Shown piece by piece: positions 16,201 through 21,780 of a stretch of 21,780 bases of DNA. The notes under the pieces are model-generated. The model saw only the letters and a list, made by a program, of their open reading frames with translations. It was not told the DNA's origin and did no database searches. The DNA is taken from NCBI GenBank assembly GCA_945875135.1, contig CAMCJO010000002.1:1-21780 (forward strand). The letters run 5' to 3'. The stretch comes from an uncultured Porphyromonas sp. (GTDB lineage Bacteria > Bacteroidota > Bacteroidia > Bacteroidales > Porphyromonadaceae). The translations under genes were made by a program, and so were the position numbers. Every line of letters starts with the position of its first letter. Position 1 is the first letter of the stretch.

Positions 16201-17113
16201 CACTAAGTCGCTGCTCCTCGAGCTAGACTACAATGACTTGCGCATGTCTGACTGGACCAAGGACGAGCATACTAATGAACTTGTCAAGCAGACGATCGCT
16301 AACTATATCAAGAAGGACAAGGTCACAATCGCAGAGGTCAATAGACGCAAGCTCGATGAGACCCTCGGCGATGAGTTGCCCTCAGGCATCATCCAGACCG
16401 CTAAGATCCTGATCGCTAAGAAGCGTAAGATACAGGTCGGCGACAAGATGGCTGGACGACATGGTAACAAAGGTATCGTCTCCAAGATCGTACGTCGTGA
16501 GGATATGCCTTACCTGCCAGATGGTACTCCAGTAGACATCTGTCTTAACCCGCTGGGTGTGCCTTCGCGTATGAACCTAGGACAGATCTTTGAGGCCGTT
16601 CTAGCGTGGGCTGGGCAGAAGCTAGGCGTCAAGTTTGCGACTCCTATCTTCGATGGAGCTACACTCGAAGATCTCAACGAGTGGACCGACAAGGCTGGTC
16701 TACCACGTGGCGGTCAGATGAAGCTCTACGATGGCGGTACAGGCGAGCCCTTTGACCAGGAGGCGACCGTAGGTGTCACCTACTTCCTCAAGCTGGGCCA
16801 CATGGTCGATGACAAGATGCACGCCCGCTCGATCGGTCCGTACTCACTGATCACACAGCAACCTCTCGGTGGTAAGTCCAACTTCGGAGGTCAGCGCTTC
16901 GGAGAGATGGAGGTGTGGGCTCTGGAGGCCTTCGGTGCGGCACACGTCCTTCAGGAGATCCTCACCATCAAGAGTGATGACGTCGTGGGTCGCTCTAAGG
17001 CTTACGAGGCGATCGTACGTGGCGACAACATGCCCACGCCAGGTCTCCCCGAGTCTCTCAACGTGCTACTCAATGAGCTCAAGGGTCTAGCCCTCAGCGT
17101 ACATATTGAGTAA
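13271..17113 (+). CDS. rpoB: DNA-directed RNA polymerase subunit beta
   Basis: The 1280-residue catalytic subunit has the Bacteroidota length and N-terminus (ASKPTN..., then [20 protein letters not shown]). I chose the ATG at 13271; the in-frame GTG at 13220 would add 17 unmatched residues and lies within the candidate promoter. The rifampicin-binding cluster at about 481-507 ([19 protein letters not shown], then LSALGPGG) has Asp486, His496 and Ser501, the sensitive form of E. coli Asp516, His526 and Ser531. Later core motifs include [16 protein letters not shown] sequence ([12 protein letters not shown]) and [17 protein letters not shown] near the active centre. An acidic stretch, [14 protein letters not shown], lies near residue 252. 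rpoC follows after 45 bases. Confidence 0.98.
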   Translation: MASKPTNTRKSFASIAHPMEYPDFLEVQLKSFQDFFQLNTPAESRKKEGLFKVFSENFPIEDTRNNFKLLFEDYFVDPPKYSIEECLRRGLTYSVPLRAKLKLTCEDPEHEDFESTVQDVFLGSIPYMTPAGTFVINGAERVVVSQLHRSPGVFFGSSLHNNGTRLYSARIIPFKGSWIEFATDTNNELYAYIDRKKKLPITTLLRAIGYETDKDILDLFGIAEEIPVTLESLQANYGRQLAASVILKYYDEESEEETGETETFARYNTLVEQNAILDEDNAQVILENGIETILLRRDLATSDQESTDQEVMDYSIIFNTLKRDSANSEQAAYNFIYNLLRNSTPPDDQSAKEIFNNIFFSEKRYDLGDVGRYKINSKLGLDIDPNVKILTAEDIVAIIRHLIKLVNGKAPVDDIDHLSNRRVRTVGEQLYNQFSIGLSRMARTVKERMNVRDSEVFTPVDLVNSKTIASVVNSFFGTNALSQFMDQQNPLSEITHKRRLSALGPGGLTRDRAGFEVRDVHYTHYGRLCPIETPEGPNIGLISSLCVYAKINELGFITTPYRNVKKGTVSFEDSELAYFTAEEEEDKTVAQGNAPLDDDGHFIRSRVKARYGADFPVVEPDEVDLMDVSPTQIASIAASLIPFLEHDDANRALMGSNMMRQAVPLLTPEAPIVGTGIERRLVSDSRTQIEAAGDGVVVYVDATKIVVDYDRTEEEELVSFEPSEVTYKLPKYRKTNQSTTIDLSPVCRKGDRVTKGQILTEGFSTQDGELALGRNILAAYMPWKGYNYEDAIVLNERVVSEDLFTSIHVDEYSLDVRETKRGMEEFTADIPNVSEEATKDLDANGIVRVGARIVPGDILVGKITPKGESDPTPEEKLLLAIFGDKAGDVKDASLKASPSLKGVVIDTKLYSRANRKGGIAATRKINQRYEEELSKLQTALKDELVSKLQIILKKHKTTATDFVDYIGVVKVKAGTRITKSLLLELDYNDLRMSDWTKDEHTNELVKQTIANYIKKDKVTIAEVNRRKLDETLGDELPSGIIQTAKILIAKKRKIQVGDKMAGRHGNKGIVSKIVRREDMPYLPDGTPVDICLNPLGVPSRMNLGQIFEAVLAWAGQKLGVKFATPIFDGATLEDLNEWTDKAGLPRGGQMKLYDGGTGEPFDQEATVGVTYFLKLGHMVDDKMHARSIGPYSLITQQPLGGKSNFGGQRFGEMEVWALEAFGAAHVLQEILTIKSDDVVGRSKAYEAIVRGDNMPTPGLPESLNVLLNELKGLALSVHIE

Positions 17114-17158
17114 TCCCCTCCCCTATCCTTACACACTATATATAGTCAGACTTAATTT

Positions 17159-20100
17159 ATGGCATACAAGACAGCCCCTAAGAGCAAGACCACCTTTTCA
17201 TCCATTAGGCTCTCCCTGGCATCCCCAGAGGAGATACTAGCGGCATCACATGGAGAGGTTACGAATCCGAATACTCTTGACTATAAAACATACAAGCCAG
17301 TACGTGACGGACTCTTTTGCGAGAGAATCTTCGGTCCAGTCAAAGATTACGAGTGCAACTGTGGTAAGTTCAAGCGCATACGCTTCCGTGGTACCATCTG
17401 CGACCGTTGTGGTGTAGAGGTTACGGAGAAGAAAGTGCGTCGTGAGCGTACTGGGCATATCAAGCTCGCTGTACCCGTTGCACACATCTGGTACTTCCGC
17501 AGTCTACCTAACAAGCTCGCCTCACTGCTCAATCTCAAGTCGAAAGACCTTGAGGCGATCATCTACTACGAGAAGTATATCGTACTGCAGAGCGGTGTCT
17601 CTGATCTAGAGGTCAATACGATCCTCACCGAAGAGGAGTATCAGGCCAAGCTAGACGAGATCGATCAGAGCCACCCAGACAACTACGACCTACCCGAGAG
17701 TGACCCTGACAAGTTTGTTGCAAAGATCGGGGCCGAGGCACTCTATGAGATGCTCTCTAACCTAGATCTAGATAGCCTCTCTTACGAGCTACGCGACAAG
17801 GCTCAGACAGAGACCTCACAGCAGCGCCGTCTAGACGCACTCAAGCGACTCAACGTCGTCGAGTCCTTCCGTGCTTCCAAGGATATCAACCGCCCCGAGT
17901 GGATGATCCTCAAGGTCGTACCCGTCATTCCTCCCGATCTACGCCCACTCGTACCGCTCGATGGTGGTCGCTTTGCAACAAGTGATCTCAACGAGCTCTA
18001 TCGTCGTGTCATACTGCGTAACAATCGTCTCAAGCGACTCCTAGAGCAGAGCGTCCCCGAGGTGATCATTCGCAATGAGAAGCGCATGCTCCAAGAGGCT
18101 GTCGACTCACTCCTCGACAACTCACGTAAGTCTAGCGCATTCAAGGGCGAAAACAACCGTCCCCTCAAGTCTCTCTCTGACAGCCTCAAGGGTAAGCCTG
18201 GTCGCTTCCGTCAGAACCTACTCGGTAAGCGTGTAGACTACTCGGCACGCTCCGTCATCGTCGTCGGTCCTGAGCTACAGATGCATGAGTGCGGTCTGCC
18301 TAAGGATATGGCAGCTGAGCTCTACAAGCCCTTTATCATCCGCAAGCTCATCGAGCGTGGTGTCGTCAAGACCGTCAAGAGCGCCAAGCGTATCGTAGAT
18401 CGTCGTGACAACGTCATCTGGGAGATCCTTGAGAACGTCATGAAGGGGCACCCCGTACTACTCAACCGTGCTCCGACGCTACACCGTCTAGGTATACAAG
18501 CCTTCCAGCCCAAGATGATCGAGGGCAAAGCTATCCAGCTACACCCCTTGGCTTGTACCGCTTTCAACGCTGACTTCGATGGTGACCAGATGGCTGTACA
18601 CCTACCCCTAGGCAACGAAGCTATCCTCGAGGCACAGCTACTCATGCTCGCCTCACACAATATCCTCAACCCTGCCAATGGTGCACCTATCACCGTTCCC
18701 TCTCAGGATATGGTCTTGGGACTCTACTACATCACCAAGATCCGCAAGGGGGTCAAGGGTAGCGGACTCACCTTCTATGGTGTCGAAGAGGCCCGGATTG
18801 CGTACAACGAGGGCAAGCTAGACATTCACGCACCGATCAACGTACTCATTGACAACGTCCTCGAGGACGGTCAGCTCGTCAGCAAGATCATCGAGACCTC
18901 TATGGGACGTATCATGGTCAATGAAAACGTTCCCTCCGAGGTCGGTTACATCAACGAGACTCTGGGTAAGGGCGCTCTCCGCTCTATCATCTCCAATGTG
19001 ATCAAGGTGTGTGGCTTTGCCAAGACCGCACAGTTCCTAGACAAGATCAAGAACCTCGGATACTACATGGCATTCAAGGGTGGTCTCTCCTTCCGTCTGC
19101 AAGACGTCGTCATTCCTAAGGACAAGGAGAAGCTCGTCGCTGAGGGCAATGAGCGTGTCGAGGAGATCTTTGCACAGTACAACGAGGGCTTCATCACCAA
19201 TACCGAGCGATACAACCAGATCATCGACACGTGGAGTAACGTCTCTAACAAGATCACCGCTTCACTGATGAGACAGCTAGCTCAAGACGACGAAGGCTTC
19301 AACAACATCTTCATGATGATGGACTCAGGAGCTCGTGGTTCGAAGGAGCAGATTCGTCAGCTCGCTGGTATTCGTGGTCTGATGGCTAAACCTCAGAAGA
19401 GTGGTTCAGGTGGCGGACAGGTCATTGAGAACCCTATTCTCTCCAACTTCAAGGAGGGTCTCTCCGTGCTGGAGTACTTTATCTCCTCACACGGTGCTCG
19501 TAAGGGTCTGGCCGATACCGCACTTAAGACGGCTGATGCGGGTTATCTGACACGTCGTCTCGTGGATGTATCGCACGATGTCGTCATCTCTGAGGAGGAT
19601 TGTGGCACACTGCGAGGCATCGAGATGGCTGACGTGATGAAGAATAGTACCGTCGTCGCCACCCTCGGCGAGCGCATCCTCGGTCGTACATCCGTCCATG
19701 ACATCAAGCACCCCGAGACTGGCGAGTATATCGTACGTGCTGGTGAGGAGATCAACGAGGTAGCTGTAGCTGCCATCACCGCAGCTGGTATCGAGACTGT
19801 CGAGGTACGCTCCGTACTCACCTGCGAAACGAAAAACGGTGTCTGCGCCAAGTGCTACGGTCGCAACCTCGCCACCAACAAGCTCGTACAGCGCGGCGAG
19901 GTGGTCGGTGTCATCGCAGCGCAAGCTATCGGTGAGCCAGGTACGCAGCTGACGCTACGAACCTTCCACGCTGGTGGTACAGCAAGCAACCAAGAGACCG
20001 ATGCTACCGTACGTGCACGATTCTCTGGTACCATCGAGTACTCAGACATCCGCTACGTAGACGTAGAGCGAGCTGGACGAGATGGCAACATGCGACCCGC

Positions 20101-21508
20101 ACATATCGTAGTCAATCGTACTGCCGAGCTACGCATCCTAGACTCCAAGACAGGTGTCATACTGCAGCACGAGTTGGTACCCTATGCCAGCACCATTTTC
20201 TTTGCAAACGGAGCTACCGTCAGCAAGGACGATACGCTGCTCAACTTTGACCCACACAATACGGCACTCGTCTCCGAGTTCTCAGGTCGTCTTGTCTTCG
20301 AGAATCTTGTTGAGAAGGTCACCTTCGAGTACGAGACCGACGAGAGTGCTTCGCACAAGGAGATAGTCATCATCCGCAAGCAAGGTGTCAAGAACAACCT
20401 CATCCCGACGGCCCAGATACTAGACGAGCAGGGCAATGTACTTCGCTCGTACAACCTCCCCGTCGGTGCACACCTAGTCAAGGAGGACGGCGATATGATC
20501 ACTCAGGGCGACATCATCACCAAGACGCCACGCGCTATCTCTGGTGCGGGTGATATCACGGGTGGTCTGCCACGTGTTCAGGAGCTCTTTGAGGCGCGCA
20601 ACCCTTCGAGCCCTGCTGTCGTAGCAGAGATCGATGGTACCATCGACTTCGCTGGCGTCAAGCGTGGCAATCAGGAGATCTCCATCACCTCTCGTCTAGG
20701 TGAGATCCGTAAGTACTTCGTACCACTTACGAAGCAGATCCTCGTACAGCCTGGCGACTATGTACGTGCAGGTATGCCCCTCTCCGAGGGTGCTATCACG
20801 CCAGCAGACATCCTCGCCATCAAGGGTCCCACGGCCGTACAGGAGTACATTGTCAACGAGGTGCAGGACGTCTATCGTCTACAAGGTGTGAAGATCAATG
20901 ATAAGCACTTTGAGGTGATCGTCCGCCAGATGATGCGCAAGGTACAGGTCATCGATCCAGGAGATACCCATCTGATGCCTCAGCAGATTGTAGACAAAAA
21001 CGATGCTACCGAGGAGAACGACAAGCTCTGGGGTATGAAGGTCATCACCGATGCAGGTGACTCCACCACCATGAAGCCTGGACAGATCATCTCGAGCCGT
21101 AAGCTACGTGATGAGAATAGCTCCCTCAAGCGTCGCGACCTCAAGCCCGCTGTAGCACGAGATGCGATGCCTGCCACGACCAATCAGATCCTACAGGGTA
21201 TCACAAAGGCTGCGCTACAGACGCGAGGCTTCATCTCGGCGGCTTCCTTCCAGGAGACCTCCAAGGTACTCAACGATGCGGCCATCTCGGGCAAGGTAGA
21301 CAAGCTCGAGGGCATCAAGGAGAATGTCATCTGTGGTCACCTCATCCCCGCAGGTACAGGTCTACCCGAGTATGACAAGCTCCTCGTCATGTCGCAAAAG
21401 GAGCATGACGAGATCGAGGCACAGAGCCGTCAGACTGGATCTAACGCCAGCTACCGCGCTAAGAAGATCGACGAGGAGAAGACCTCCGAGACCGCTCCCG
21501 CTAAGTAA
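17159..21508 (+). CDS. rpoC: DNA-directed RNA polymerase subunit beta'
   Basis: The 1449-residue subunit carries the catalytic magnesium site NADFDGDQM (470-478, with Asp472, Asp474 and Asp476). The N-terminal zinc ribbon uses Cys66, Cys68, Cys81 and Cys84; the second zinc site uses Cys815, Cys889, Cys896 and Cys899. The region with [16 protein letters not shown] is the conserved bridge and trigger-loop area. The C-terminal tail (about 1410-1449) is charged, repetitive in Glu/Lys/Ala, and probably flexible. The ATG at 17159 follows an AT-rich leader. It is the last gene of the cluster; a strong terminator follows 87 bases after the stop. Confidence 0.98.
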   Translation: MAYKTAPKSKTTFSSIRLSLASPEEILAASHGEVTNPNTLDYKTYKPVRDGLFCERIFGPVKDYECNCGKFKRIRFRGTICDRCGVEVTEKKVRRERTGHIKLAVPVAHIWYFRSLPNKLASLLNLKSKDLEAIIYYEKYIVLQSGVSDLEVNTILTEEEYQAKLDEIDQSHPDNYDLPESDPDKFVAKIGAEALYEMLSNLDLDSLSYELRDKAQTETSQQRRLDALKRLNVVESFRASKDINRPEWMILKVVPVIPPDLRPLVPLDGGRFATSDLNELYRRVILRNNRLKRLLEQSVPEVIIRNEKRMLQEAVDSLLDNSRKSSAFKGENNRPLKSLSDSLKGKPGRFRQNLLGKRVDYSARSVIVVGPELQMHECGLPKDMAAELYKPFIIRKLIERGVVKTVKSAKRIVDRRDNVIWEILENVMKGHPVLLNRAPTLHRLGIQAFQPKMIEGKAIQLHPLACTAFNADFDGDQMAVHLPLGNEAILEAQLLMLASHNILNPANGAPITVPSQDMVLGLYYITKIRKGVKGSGLTFYGVEEARIAYNEGKLDIHAPINVLIDNVLEDGQLVSKIIETSMGRIMVNENVPSEVGYINETLGKGALRSIISNVIKVCGFAKTAQFLDKIKNLGYYMAFKGGLSFRLQDVVIPKDKEKLVAEGNERVEEIFAQYNEGFITNTERYNQIIDTWSNVSNKITASLMRQLAQDDEGFNNIFMMMDSGARGSKEQIRQLAGIRGLMAKPQKSGSGGGQVIENPILSNFKEGLSVLEYFISSHGARKGLADTALKTADAGYLTRRLVDVSHDVVISEEDCGTLRGIEMADVMKNSTVVATLGERILGRTSVHDIKHPETGEYIVRAGEEINEVAVAAITAAGIETVEVRSVLTCETKNGVCAKCYGRNLATNKLVQRGEVVGVIAAQAIGEPGTQLTLRTFHAGGTASNQETDATVRARFSGTIEYSDIRYVDVERAGRDGNMRPAHIVVNRTAELRILDSKTGVILQHELVPYASTIFFANGATVSKDDTLLNFDPHNTALVSEFSGRLVFENLVEKVTFEYETDESASHKEIVIIRKQGVKNNLIPTAQILDEQGNVLRSYNLPVGAHLVKEDGDMITQGDIITKTPRAISGAGDITGGLPRVQELFEARNPSSPAVVAEIDGTIDFAGVKRGNQEISITSRLGEIRKYFVPLTKQILVQPGDYVRAGMPLSEGAITPADILAIKGPTAVQEYIVNEVQDVYRLQGVKINDKHFEVIVRQMMRKVQVIDPGDTHLMPQQIVDKNDATEENDKLWGMKVITDAGDSTTMKPGQIISSRKLRDENSSLKRRDLKPAVARDAMPATTNQILQGITKAALQTRGFISAASFQETSKVLNDAAISGKVDKLEGIKENVICGHLIPAGTGLPEYDKLLVMSQKEHDEIEAQSRQTGSNASYRAKKIDEEKTSETAPAK

Positions 21509-21595
21509 CAACTGCCTCACAGAGCAGCTCGTATAGTAGCTCTAAAGCAAAGATTATCTCAGGAGTACCCTATGTAGTCTCCTCATAGATACAGA

Positions 21596-21660
21596 CAACG
21601 AAAAGGAAGGCTCACCTCACAGGTCCACACGACCTCATGAGGCGAGCCTTCCTTTTGTTG
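21596..21660 (+). terminator. strong intrinsic terminator after rpoC, possibly bidirectional
   Basis: AAAAGGAAGGCTC (21601-21613) is the exact reverse complement of GAGCCTTCCTTTT (21644-21656). The stem extends outward (CAAC with GTTG, one bulged G) and inward through CCTCA/TGAGG (21615-21619, 21638-21642) and AGGTC/GACCT, leaving a CACAC loop. The A-run before and T-run after the stem suit termination on either strand. Confidence 0.93.
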
Positions 21661-21780
21661 TGTCTCTTCGCCAGCACCTAAATATAGGAGGACGAAACGA
21701 GTAGCCCGATTTCCGAAATCTGAAATTATTGCTGTCCGATAAAAGTCAGAAAGGACATCCCGAGGGGGCTCAACTGTAGA
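21661..21780. other. intergenic end of the window, no gene seen
   Basis: These 120 bases after the terminator hold no reading frame of note. GATTTCCGAAATC (21709-21721) is a short palindromic hairpin, and TGTCC/GGACA (21733-21737, 21753-21757) can pair around 15 bases. The stretch may be the start of a neighbouring element that the window cuts off; nothing here identifies it. Confidence 0.4.

Noticed and set aside
19487..19924. 145-codon antisense frame within rpoC, with other frames on the minus strand of rpoB and rpoC
   Set aside because: They are shadows caused by the strong codon bias of the essential genes; no promoter, family motif or independent codon usage was seen.

Overview
The window is a chromosomal segment of a Bacteroidota bacterium, most likely Porphyromonas (Bacteroidales). 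The evidence is the gene order (xerC, hpf, tRNA-Tyr, tRNA-Thr, tuf, tRNA-Trp, secE, nusG, rplK, rplA, rplJ, rplL, rpoB, rpoC), the lack of Shine-Dalgarno sequences, promoters of the Bacteroidota type (TTTG, about 20 bases, TAnnTTTG), and the family character of RpoB and RpoC. Every gene found lies on the + strand. The genus is an inference; the phylum is close to certain.

Left third (1-6353), accessory and envelope genes. A small secreted protein with five 17-residue repeats (154-819) is followed by a compact, AT-richer restriction-modification pair. This consists of a YhdJ-like beta-class adenine methyltransferase (842-1702) and, three bases later, a putative PD-(D/E)XK restriction enzyme (1706-2818). 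Next come two overlapping, paralogous membrane proteins of the EptA-like phosphoethanolamine transferase/sulfatase fold. The first (2911-4704) keeps the catalytic residues. The second (4701-6353) has lost essentially all of them and looks like a pseudoenzyme.

Middle (6347-9604), recombinase and translation genes. A reading frame overlapping the pseudoenzyme by seven bases encodes a complete XerC-type tyrosine recombinase that runs, with no stop codon, into a complete short hibernation promoting factor (HPF). A perfect 15-bp inverted repeat and a textbook Bacteroidota promoter follow. That promoter should drive tRNA-Tyr(GUA), tRNA-Thr(GGU) and tuf. The tRNA-Thr has a mismatched acceptor-stem pair. 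After tuf there are strong hairpins, then tRNA-Trp(CCA) placed directly before secE.

Right half (9624-21656), the core transcription and translation cluster secE, nusG, rplK, rplA, rplJ, rplL, rpoB, rpoC. Several spacers are long and structured: secE-nusG, nusG-rplK and rplL-rpoB. The rplL-rpoB spacer holds a GC-rich terminator-like hairpin and a candidate second promoter, so rpoBC may be partly uncoupled from the ribosomal protein genes. A very long hairpin terminator closes the cluster after rpoC.

The most unusual items are the XerC-HPF fusion, the catalytically stripped transferase paralogue next to its intact sister, and the YhdJ-type methyltransferase paired with its own putative nuclease. 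No CRISPR array, rRNA gene or complete insertion sequence was seen.
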